A stretch of 64,000 nucleotides of DNA from Aulostomus chinensis (lineage: Eukaryota > Chordata > Actinopteri > Syngnathiformes > Aulostomidae): assembly GCA_037954235.1 (NCBI GenBank), contig JBBMOA010000021.1, positions 730,001 to 794,000 on the forward strand. The letters are read 5' to 3'. The position numbers were made by a program, and so were the translations under genes. Below the pieces are notes generated by a model. It was not told the DNA's origin. It made no database searches and saw only the letters and a program-made list of their open reading frames with translations. This document shows, piece by piece, positions 47,806-60,000 of this stretch; positions within the stretch are counted from its first letter, which is position 1; every line of letters begins with the position of its first letter.

Positions 47806-50800
47806 TCTCCATGATCCAGCTGAAGTTTTGTCTGTCGCTGGTGTCGGTGAAGCGGTCAGCGATCACCCGGCTGCATTCGTGATGGAAGAGAGCAGCGAGG
47901 AGCTCGGTGCTCTGACAGCCTTCAGACGTCACAGTTAGGATCCCCTGAAACACCGGGTCAGGGGTCAGATCAGCTGGACCAGCTTAAAACACCTGTCACC
48001 TGGAGGAGGTAAGCAGCTCAGCAGCTCTGGGCACAGACCAGAGGACTGCGTTCCTCCGCACTCATTCAGGCTGAAACAAAGGAGGAGAGTTTTCTACCTG
48101 CCAGATTCTGCTGAGGTCCCTCAGGTTGAAGATGTAGTGAAACTTGGCAGGAGACGGCAGCATCTGAGGACACGTGGGACACGAGATGGTATGTGAAGGG
48201 GGACGATAACGGACGTGGGTGACCACGACGCGAATGGGTGCTGATAGCGCCATGAGTTGTTCATCACACGCATCACTATCTGCCCCCGAAATACCTCAGT
48301 ACGAAAATACCTCATCACTCACAAGCTCACTTGACATAGGACTACAAAAATACCTCATCACTCACAAGCTCACTTGACATAGGACTACAAAAATACCTCA
48401 TCACTCACAAGCTCACTTGACATAGGACTACAAAAATACCTCATCACTCACACGCTCACTTCACATAGGACTACAAAAATACCTCATCACTCACACGCTC
48501 ACTTCACACAGGACTACAAAAATACCTCATCACTCACACGCTCACTTGACATAGGACTACAAAAATACCTCATCACTCACACGCTCACTTGACATAGGAC
48601 TACAAAAATACCTCATCACTCACACGCTCACTTGACATAGGACTACAGAAATACCTCATCACTCACACGCTCACTTCACATAGGACTACAAAAATACCTC
48701 ATCACTCACACGCTCACTTCACACAGGACTACAAAAATACCTCATCACTCACACGCTCACTTGACATAGGACTACAAAAATACCTCATCACTGTTCAGGC
48801 CTGTGCTGCTTTATTTGTGCTGGTGTTGGTGAAGTGGACTGATAGCAATGATGCTAAAATGTTAATGAGGATAACTCTCGCACCTTTGTCTTCACAGCCT
48901 GCCACACCCGCCTCGTGGTAGGAACGAGGGCGGTTGCAAGGTCGCAGACCGCAGCAGGGAAGCCCCTCTCTGGGCAGAAGTAGCCCTGAGCCACGGTGCC
49001 AAAGATCTTGTCAATGGAGGAGTTGGAGGGCAGAGTGCAGTTGAAGATGGAGAACTGCCTCTTTAGACGCTGAGGGATGTCGTTGCGGCCACCACCAGGG
49101 TGGATCATGGCCGCCACCAGCTGTCAAAGGTCATTAAAATGTACAAAAAAATTCCCAAAGGAAAGAGAGTGGTGGCGGAAGGAGTAGTTAGGTGGTAGTT
49201 GGAGTTTGTTACCTGTACGTCGACCACGGAGATGAACTCTCCAGGACGTTCCAGGCTGTAGAAGCCTCGCTGCTCCATCAGCTGACGTACAATCTCATTG
49301 GTTATCTGAGGAAGGGGGTGGGGACAGAAACTCAGTAACTGACTGGCTATGAGCATATGAGGGGCAGGACGGGAGGCAGTCATGATCAAGCAGTGCAGTA
49401 AACCTTAAAGACTGATGATCGGAGGAGGGGGAAGGAACCAGATTCCTCTGCCTTGATGGAGACATCTTTAGAAACTTTTCCCCCTCAAACTGATATATAA
49501 TCTCATTTTCCATGCCTGGGCCTCTGAGTGCAACCAGATTATGAGGAAGCAAGTTGAATTCCCAAGGGCAAGAAATTAGTTCATAAATACATGAGTTCAT
49601 TACAGCGCGGAGCTGACCTGGTCTCCCCACTCATTAATGATGGGCATGTTGATGTCATCTATGAACATGGTCATTCTGCGTCCGGCTGGCGGCCCGTAGG
49701 TGGCGCCAATCCGTTTGTCAATGTAGCTCTCAACGGTCCTCTGGAACATGCTGGGCAGCGTGGCCGAGGAGAAGTTCACCGTCTTACTGAGGTGATGCTC
49801 TGGGTTGAGTTTGCTGGTGTGACCCTGCAGGCAGCGCCAGAGAGGAGCTTTAGCGTAAGAATCAGCTGAAGCTAACATACCTGAATGCTGACTCACCTTA
49901 ATCATGACGGTCTTGGCGGTTCCTTGCTCTCCAATCAGCAGCACCGCCTTCCTCTGCTTCATGATGGTCTGCATCAGGAAGTCCATCCGTACGTTGTCCA
50001 CATTGGGAACCAGGATGGAAGAATAGTCGGGGACGTGGTCTTTGGGGTAGAAATACTCCGGGACCTGAATAGGAATGCAGAGGGTCCCACAACAAGACAC
50101 ACTAAGAGGATGGCAGTTGTTGTGGTGAGTAGATTTATGTGGCCAGAGTTCACATGTGTATTAACACCACAACTATAGCTGCTCGTCTGGTCTCACTGCT
50201 CCCAGTCAGGAAAGTAGTTCCGGCTACGTGTCTGATTCTACCACTACAACGTCTCTTCATGTTAAACTGGTATTCATCACCAAGGCTACACAACCCTCCT
50301 GATATTAATGCAGGCAGAGACGGAGCTACGCTAACACTTCCCACCCACTACCAGCCATTGTGTTAAGCTAACTAGCCAGGGTCTCAGCTCCCTGGACGAG
50401 GGGCTCTGTCCTTTGGTCTGACTCTGGGGACGATGGACAATCAGAGACTTTCACTAGAAGTGGGCGTGTCCCTGCCAGCTCAGCACTGTTCAGTGTGAGG
50501 GAGAGACCTTGTTGCCCCAGTGCTCCCACTGTCCCTCCTCACTGATGGTGAACTCAAAGATGGTCTGGTCATCCTGAATGTGCGGCAGGTCCAGAGACGC
50601 GCAGTGACCCTTCAGACAGGAAAACACACATGAGCGACATTCATCAAAAGACAGATCTCACAGGGACAAATCCAGACGGTGACATAGATGAGACAGCCTA
50701 GATGGAGGTGAGGTGAATCTGGGGTTCTTAGGGGGTCATGAACAAAAACCCCATTTCACCAACTTTTTTTTCCTCTTTCAATAGAAATACTGAGCGTTGA

Positions 50801-53800
50801 GGTGCTGGTCAAGTAGTGGATGAAGCAAGAACATCTACAACCAGAAGCTCTGTTGTTACATCCAAGTTCACAAGAGACCAGTTTGTCTAACGAACCCTCA
50901 GGAAGGCCTCCATCTTGGCCCTGTCGTCCAGCTCCAGCAGTGCTCCAAGAGACCACATGACTGCAAATACGAAAAGCCGGCCCAAATCACCATGGAAACC
51001 CTGTTTCTCCTCTGCTGCCGGGAGCAGACCCTGAACATAGGAAACAAAATGACGTGAAGAGGATACAGCTTCACGCGCCACAGTCAAAGACATCTGCCTG
51101 CCGTTTGCGTCTGACCTGCAGCAGGTCGATGGTCTGTCTGATGTACATGCACTCCAGCACCTGCATCTTAGGACACACAGCCGTGGACACGAAGTCTAGC
51201 AGCTCCTGCAGAACCAACACACAAAGCCTTTCATTTCTCCCCGCTTCAGCGTCTCTGAACGCTCCAGCAAGTTATCAAACATTTACCCGCATTTGATTTA
51301 AAATGTTCTCCGGTGCCTTCCTCACCTGGTAGCAGGCATGGAAGCAGAGTTCCAGGGTGTCGGCCTGTTGCTCCGGTAGAGTTTGTAACCAGGCCTGCAG
51401 GGTGGGGCTCCAGCCCAGCACCGAGGAACTCATGAACACCATCCCATTACGAGACACTGTGGCCGGGGAGGCGTTGTCAATGTTATGGGGCTCAAAAACG
51501 ATCTGGACGCAAACATAATGAGTTTCAGCAAGAAGGAAGCTGCCTTCTAACTTCCTGTCTTTACAGGCCTTGGCCACTGAGACCCATCAGGCTGGTCACC
51601 AACGTCCCGGCTACCATCTCTGTCCTGACGAAGGCCATCTTTGACTCACCTTGCAGCAGGGAGCCATGGGGATTCGGTCACCATTCGCCAGTGTCAGAGT
51701 TTTGTTGTCATCCAGAACTGAGTTGAGGTTCTCAATCCAGATGGCGTCCACCGGCCCGTCCAGCACGATCCAGATGTGTTCACCCTGAAACACAGACGCA
51801 CAGATGCTCGTGCTGCACAAACTCTCCATATTTTCACCATCAATTCATCTCTCGAGTAATCACTTCATTCATTGGTCAGTGAAACACCAGAAAATGGTGA
51901 AAATCTGAATCTGGACTTTAGAATAAAAACACTAAAGCTAAATAATGAATTATAAAACAAACGGCAACTGGACCATTATTTATCAATAATCAACAATCCT
52001 GTCATGCTGACATGGCCGTCCACCTTCTTGGCCCTCAGGGTTTTCCTCCAGAGCGTTGAGAAGACGCCGTCAGTCCAGTCGTTGGTGGTGACATCCAGCG
52101 TGCCGAACATCTGCGAGGCTGTGATGGCTTTGGGGTTCATTCTCATCTCACGGTGAAGGGAACCGCACTCAGACATGGCCTTCATCAGCGTGTGGATGCA
52201 GGCCGTCTTCCCGGCGCCGCTGGGACCCAACGCCATCATGCCTACACACAAGTGTGAAGTGTGTGTATAAGTGTGTGTGTGTGTGTGCGCGCAGAGATCT
52301 GCCCTGATCTCTACCAGTTTTCTTCCATCATTCGTTGCTGTCACTCAGAACCCGTCCCACCCTCCCGGCTCTCCAGGTCCCTCACACCTGTAGCCTGTTT
52401 TGATGCTGTCACGCCCACCTTTCCCTGCAGCTTCCACACCTGAGGCTTTTGTAATTCATTAATTTAGCAAATAAATTAACCGAATTCCTGAACAACAAAA
52501 CGAGTGGTGCTGGATCAGGTTTGTGGTGTTTAAATGCTCCTGAAACCTGAACATCTCTTGATTGAAGCAACGTCTCTTCAGACTGGGGTCAGTTGCAGTT
52601 TGGCAAATGACTGAATTCAATGGTTGGCCAATTCTGACACATAGGACTTTAATCCTTCAGCTTTGATTTTCGCTGTGGTTCCACCTTCAGGACTAAGTGG
52701 CAGGGATCGGTACCGTGTCGGACTCGCTGTGTCTCATAAAGCTGAACCAGCTTGAGAGTCCAGGGAGGATGAGGGATCAGCCCAGCCTGCTGAGCCTGAC
52801 TGACGACGGAGGCCTCCAGGTCTGGATAGCCAACCTTGTCCAGAACTAGGAGAAGGACAAAGACCAAAGCAGGCGATCAACCATGAGATGCCATTTCTGC
52901 ATAACGCTCACAACAGAGGGGAGATGGGGCTCACCGATGCCAGGAAACAGATCGTTGATGAGACTCATGAAGAGAGGCTCGTCCTCGTCCACCTGCCGGG
53001 ACACATCACGCAGCGAATATCAGACCAAAATAACATCAGTGTCTAAACAAGAACGAGTAAAACCGACCGGCATTGAGCCAAAAGACATTTACTGAAGTGG
53101 TTTGTGAGGAGGTTTAAATCTGTCACATGTAAAGTTGGGGACACAGCAGGTCAGCAGCACTGAGAGCCACTGCTAGCTACCACACTACTGCCAGCTGTGT
53201 GTCTGTCCTCACAGCTGACGAATGCCATGAGGACATTTCTCAAATTCGCCACGAACATCCACCGGGACTCAAGAATGAACTGAGAAGATTTTGGTGGTCA
53301 GAGGTCAAAGCCCCTGTGACAAGGATGCAACGGGGCGTCGGACTGCTGCTCTGGTTAGACGTTACCTCAGAGCTCAGTGGGCCTGCACGCCAGACTGGAA
53401 GCATCGTCAGCTTTCGTCCCGTGCGTGAAGGCTCAGTGAACGGCGCTGTGTGTCAAGCCGGAAACAGGCAAAACTCTGTGTGTCCACTCTGTTTGCCTGC
53501 TGATTGAGCGGCAGACAAACAGAGTGATGAGTACAGTAATTTGACCTGGACGTGGAGACTGAGGGAACCTGCGAGTGGGTGACAATTAGAGACGCACCAG
53601 TTTGGAAAGGTTCATATCTCTCAGGACCCTCATCACCACCATCTTCTCTGGTTCTGACGGGCTGGATCTCTTCACGGCACCCAGCGTCCGCAGAACTGAC
53701 AAAATATTCCTCAGACCAAAATCATAGTGGACCTGTTGAAGAACAGTGACTGGTGGGACGGGGCGAGATCGGATCATCATCGATCAGCAGAACCGTCCTT

Positions 53801-54058
53801 GTCAATGTGCTGACCTGTTTGGAGAGCTGCTCCTCACACAGTTTGTAGAGGGTGTAGAACTTCCTGCTAAGGACCTGGTTGTCACGGAAACCAGCGCTGG
53901 CCAGTTTGACCCTCATGATAATGGCTCGATCTGGAACCATCATGGCTACCGTACGGAACTGGATCTTCAGGTTTTCTGGCAGCTCCTGCCGACCGGCATA
54001 GCCGGGGTTCTGGAGATTCCAGAGGTTACTGCTGAGGTCTGGAATGTAGTGGTGGTGG

Positions 54059-54094
<36 letters not shown>

Positions 54095-57000
54095 GGGGGG
54101 GGTGTTCAGAGGTATGCATGCCTCCAACACTGATATGGATTCAATCTAGTAAAGTGGTATTTGTTCATGGTTGTGTAGTTGGTCATTAGGTCGGTTACCA
54201 TGGTGAGGAAGATGCCAAAGTCAGGGTCCATGTCGACCACGTCCCCATCAGTGAAGACAAACTGCTTCTTCTTGTTCTTCTTACATTGCAGCACGATGTA
54301 GATTTGCTGGGCGGCGACAGACAGCACCGGCAGCTCGATGCGGTTGAACTCATCAAAGCAGCCCCAGGCTCCGGCCTGGGCCAGACCTGCAGGAGGAACC
54401 ACACACTCATCTGACGAGCCTTTGGCTTTAATTGGCGAATGCTTCAGCCACATTTGGGCACTTTCCCATCACTGGCAACCAGAAGAAGCCCACACAGACA
54501 CAGGGAGAACACGCAAACATGATACAGCAAGGAACTGGGACAGCTGGGACCAGTTGTCCCAGTTCCTTGCTGTATCATGTTTGCGTGTTCTCACGCTCTC
54601 ACCTTTGTAGATGCGGCCCAGTCCTCTGTAGTCCATCTGGTCGGAACAGTTGAACACAACCACATATTTCCCAAGACAGCGACCCATGTCTTTAGTGGTT
54701 TCTGTTTTACCTGGAAACCACACACACACACACACTGTTAAAGCATTAATTGAGAACTTGTAGCTCAGTAGCTGTGAGAGACCGTTACCTGTTCCTGCCG
54801 GACCTGCCGGAGCCCCGCCCATACTCATGCCCAGGGCCTGGGACAGAGTGATGTAACACCTGGACAGGAGTTTGCACAGACTAAATGAAGGCGTAGTGAT
54901 TCTGACAGTGTGGTGGATGTTGGAGTGTGTGTGTACCGGTCTGTCAGCGGTGTGATGACCAGCCGCTCGGTGCAGCCCAGATATTCGTTACAGTAGCCAA
55001 ACTCCACGTCTGTGATTTGGATGACGCATCTGTCAGCCTCCTCCAGGAAGTAAAACCTCGACTGTTTTTGCCATTCAAAGTCAGACACTGCTCGAACATT
55101 CAGACGCACCTAACGGCGGTGACATTCATAACAATAATACCACAATGACACAAACAAAGTTAAAAATGTGTGTTTGTGCGTCCAAGTTCGCTCGCACCAG
55201 CTCGTCAAAGATGTCTCTCTGGTGGACGTGGATGGTGATGAGCGTCTCATACTGGGTCCTCTCGTTCCTGCTCAGCTCCCTGGTCGTCATGTCGATCAGC
55301 TCATTGAGGAGGTCCAAGAACTTCTGATTGGTCGTCTGCATGATCTAGCAGCCAATCAGAAAGAGGAGTGAGGAGGGACCATCTGTATGATTACAAGTAT
55401 CTCCCTCTGTTAGTGTTCTGCTGTGCTTTGTTCTAAGTTCCCTGCAAGATGTGCTTTTGTTTTGATTCTGCGTCATGTGTTCTTTGTTTTGACAGGCCCA
55501 CATGTGCTGCTGTGATGTGGCTGTGCCCCGCCCAGTCCTTTGTTCAGTTTCCCGCCATTTTTGAAAGCACACCTGTTTTGCTTTAATAATCATTTCTTGT
55601 GGGTATTTATTATTATCATTTAAGCCCAGGGCTCTGTTTAGTCCTTGCCAGACCGTGCCAGTATTTTCCCTGACCGATTCAGCATTGTTAGTTTTTGAGA
55701 CTGTTACGATATCTCCGTGTTCTGACTTCTGCCTGTTTTTGGACCTGCCCTCTGGAAATTGCCTTAGATACCTTTGCCCTGACTGTCTGTGACGCCTGAA
55801 TCTTGCCTGTCCCTGTTTTTGACTTTGCCTGCCGTTCTTGTACCTTTTTGGCTGTTCATTAAACTTCTTGGATTGTGAACTGTAGCCTGCAAGTGGGTCC
55901 TTTCCTACACTCCATAACACCCTCAGTTCAACATGGACACACACCTTCTTGTCAGACTTGCTGAGGACCAGCGCTTCCTCTGCGTCTCTTGTCCAAATCA
56001 TCTGGATCCCCAGTAAGCCCACTTGAGCTGGGAATGTAGACTGGAACTCCAGCAACTTCAGACCCAGGTCGCTGATGGCCAGGTGGGCCTGACGAATGAT
56101 GGCGTGGAGGGTGTGCCTCACACCAGCCAGCAGCTGACCCAGCCACACCTCCACGTTCCCCTGGGAGACAAACCCAACAAGTGAAAGAGTCTCTTTTTCC
56201 TTCATCGTTATTAATAGATTGAACAACAGACTGAAAAAATGTTTCAGTTACGCATTTCAGAACATTTTGTTTTGCACCAGAAGAACTAGACCAAGGGTTG
56301 ATTCACCAAACTGCATTTATGCATCCTGACGAAAACATGAAGCACAAAACAAAGGCAGATACAGTACAGAGGCACACCACTAGGGGGCTGACTAGACAGG
56401 ACGTCTTCTGCAGTTTGACCAATGAAAGATGGGGAACCGTGTTTGTCTCACAAACCTGTGCCAGGACAGACTGACTCAGCTCAACTGTTTCCTCTTCTTG
56501 AGACTGAAAACTGACGATTTGGTCGTAGACTTTCTCACTGAAAACGACTCTGTTCAGGTTGTCAAACAGGCTGAGCAGATGAGCCTGAAAGACAGAGACG
56601 CCATACGAATGCCAGCAGATACAAAGTCAAACAAACAAGTAGTAGTGTTGGTGTATGGGAGCCACCTGTGGTACCTGGATAGTGTGAGAGTCAGAGGCCT
56701 GGCCCAGAATCTCCAGCAGGGCGGGATCGGACACAAAGAAGAAGCGAGGGAACACCAACCGTTTCTTCTCCAAGTACCCAGACAAGGACTTCTGACAGAG
56801 CTCCAGCTGCTCCAGCAGGTGAGGCAGCAGCTGTGGGACGAAGACCAGAGGAAGCACCGATACATTAAAACAACCTGTACACGAAGACTTGAGTTGCCAT
56901 TCGGGGGCATGCGGGCAGCACCTGGCTGAGCATCTCGTCTCCAACACAACACTGAACCATGGTGGGAACCTCGTGCGCTCGCTGCATGATCCTCTGCCAA

Positions 57001-60000
57001 GACTTGTCAATGTTCTGGAAACGTTTGGCTTCCTGGACGAGTCAGAAACAAACTATTTGTATTCTTAAAGCCATAAAATGACCAAAGTACATTTAGTGCA
57101 CATTGTCACAGTGAATGGCCAGACGTTCCATCAGTGACTGAAGAAGCATTTCGCCCTTTCAGAAAGCCTGGCTGTCGCAGTCATCTAGTTGAGTGACAGA
57201 GTAGAGCAGTGACAACCTGAGGCAGCTGCTTGGCGATGTCCCCGCCCACAAACACCGCCTCCAGGTAGATCCAGAGGTTCTGAACGGACAACCACTTCTC
57301 AATGATCTCAGACGTATTGGAGAGTTTCTGGACCCACAGCTGGATGGAGGGCTTGAACGGAGCGTTGTACCTGCAGGAGGACGAACCCCATTCATTCAGT
57401 CACCAACACAAACTCACACTGGTTCCCACTTTCAGACTTTTCACTTTGAACCAAAACAAAACCTCAGATGTGAAATCTCCATTGACCTCTGAAACCACGG
57501 CTGTGGGGCTTATGATGCAGCATCACTCCAGATTTGGTTGGTTCCATGTAAACAAGCAGGTCATTGTAGATATGGGGCCATTTTTAATCACATTATCGTG
57601 AGATTTATAAGGAAAAGGGGTTATAAAATTATGTGCAAGAAGCACATGGACCATGAATCGATGTTTCCTCAAGAGGCTGTTGGGGGGGGGGGGGTCTCAG
57701 CAGACAGGAAGTATAAGTTTGACCTGTTTTGAACACCCTCTCTTTCTCTCTTCCCGAAGCCCCGTTTGTACTTCTCACCATCCTCCACCTTGGCTCCTGC
57801 TGTCCTGCCTACCTGCTGCTGAGCAGAGACGTCAGCACCATCAGACTGTCCTCCATCATCGAGATTTTCTCTGCGGTGTCGGCTCCTCTTAGCAGCAGTT
57901 CTCCTCGGGCCCTGAAGGTGGCGAAGCTGAGTGTCTGGCCGCTCCACTCAGCCATCACATCCTTCAGCTTAGCCTCAATGTCACACTCCTTCATAGCGCT
58001 GATGCAAACATCCTGATGCATGGAAAAATCAGTATGGTGGAAGAAAAAGTTGAACGAACCCTGTGTTCCTCTCAGGTGAGTCACTCACGGCTGATCTGGG
58101 TCTGACAGTACCTCGATGTCCTCTTTGTATTTCAGCAGCGGAGCTTCCATGATGTTTCTGAGGCAGAAACTCTCCGAGTCTACCTGGAAGCTGTGACCCG
58201 TCACCTCACTGAGACGAGTCCAGTGTCTGGGCAGCATCGCCTGCAGGACACCGTGTTAAAAGTTCCTATCTGCTATGACGTCACGGCATTGGCGATCAAA
58301 GAGTCGTCCCACCTTGTTGGCCATCATGTAGAGCAGAGGGCAGGACTCCGTGAAGTCATCAATGGTTTTCTTCAGATCTTTAAAGGCCTGCCAGTCCTTC
58401 AGCGCCTTTGGAAGCCTCTGGATCCTGAAAATGAAGCAGTATAACAACTGGAATCCATGCACGATATCCTTTCTTCCCTTCTTTTTATTCCTCACCTCAG
58501 TGGTGACATTAGTTTGCGCTGCCCTAATTCAATCCAATTTCAGTAAAAATGAAACAAAAGGGTTTTAAGAACAAACTGTTCCCTTCTCTTCTACCTGTTC
58601 TGGGAGTCTTGTAGCTCAGTGTTGATCTTCTCAATGTTGAGGTCGGCCCACAGGAGGTCGTAGTACCCTGCCACACTGTCGATGACGGAGCTGTACAGAC
58701 TGTAGAGTTTGGACAGCAGAGAAAGCTCCCTCTTGATCCTCTGCAGCTCTGGATACTCTGCAGATCAGAGGAGAGACGTCAGGGGGGGCAGTTACAGCGA
58801 TGACCATCAGGCTTCATCAGATACCATTCACAGGCAGTCCGAACAGCTCCTCCCCTCCAGAGCAGGTGCTGTAATTCCTCCACAGCTGGTCAAACTCAGC
58901 CTGGAAGGTGTGCAGTCGCTCAGCAGCCTCAGCAGGAGCCACGCCCTCCACCCCCGGACCCCTGCAACACACTCATTATACTACTGCTGCACCAGGCCTC
59001 GCCAACACAGAGTCTGGGAAGTGTTCGCACCGATGGTTGTACTTGACACAGAAGCTCTGAACGTTGCTCTGGAGGTTCTGCACCACAGAGAGCAGGCCTG
59101 CCTTCATGCTGGGCTGGATCTCCACCAGAGTGTTCTGCTTCTGCACCACCTGACAGGAGAATTCCCAAGTATTCTAAGCAAAAGGATGACTCAACAAAAA
59201 CACAATATTTCTACTGCTAGCAGTCTCTCGATCAATAATTCAAAGGGAATTTCCAGCTTGCAAGACGACTTGGGTCTGAGTAACGTGCCATTTTTCGACT
59301 CAGAAGGTGCTGGCTGGCCACTTTTCAACAACAAAAATAAGTTAAACCACAGATGGACAGTTTTTGAAGGTGCAGGAGCCAATGACAGAACAATATCCTC
59401 TAAAATAGAGGCAAAATGTACCCCACAACTGTGCAGAACTTGAGGAAATGACCAAATAAGGGCACCTCATTCACTGAAATCAAGTCAGAAAGTCGTGACT
59501 GTAAAAATGGAAAACAGCCGGTTCTCACAATGTCACATCTTCTCAAGACTGACCTCAATCGGCTAATTAGCTTGGCCGTGTATCCATCAGCACCTCACCA
59601 GGATGTTGAGGTTCTTCCAGGCGTACATCAGCCCGTCCACTTGTTCCGCGTTCCCATCCTTGAACAGCAGCTCGTGTTTGTTGAGAAGAGCGAAGGACTC
59701 CTCCACCGGAGCGATGGTAGCGTCGATATGAACCTCCACCTCCCGAACCTCCAATTGTGCCACGAGGAGATGGGGGGGGGGGGGGGCATGTTGATGAATG
59801 GATTATAATCGGAGGTAATGACATCACATCACATGATGAGATTGTTGAGGATGCAGCTACTAACTGAATGAAAGGATGAACAAATATACTGAGCTGTGAA
59901 AAAATAAACTCATGAATGAACGAATGACTGTGCGGACTGACCTCTCTGAGTGCCGCCATAGCTCCCCTGACGTCGTCCAGATCTGTGATTGGACGCTGCA

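Noticed and set aside
47032..47953. Thr-His and Cys-Val repeat proteins
   Set aside because: Produced by the (CA)n-type satellite; only the final 47804-47944 part on the - strand is real dynein coding sequence.
48285..48793. Regular 43-bp spacing resembling a CRISPR array
   Set aside because: There are no unique spacers; the whole unit repeats. It sits in an intron of a vertebrate gene.
53199..53507. 102-codon + strand frame in a dynein intron
   Set aside because: No recognisable domain and no homologous motif; consistent with chance length. Only the hairpin at its end is notable.
57302..57947. Open frames on the + strand around 57.3-57.9 kb
   Set aside because: They overlap dynein exons 57217-57370 and 57813-58012 in antisense and show no family signature.
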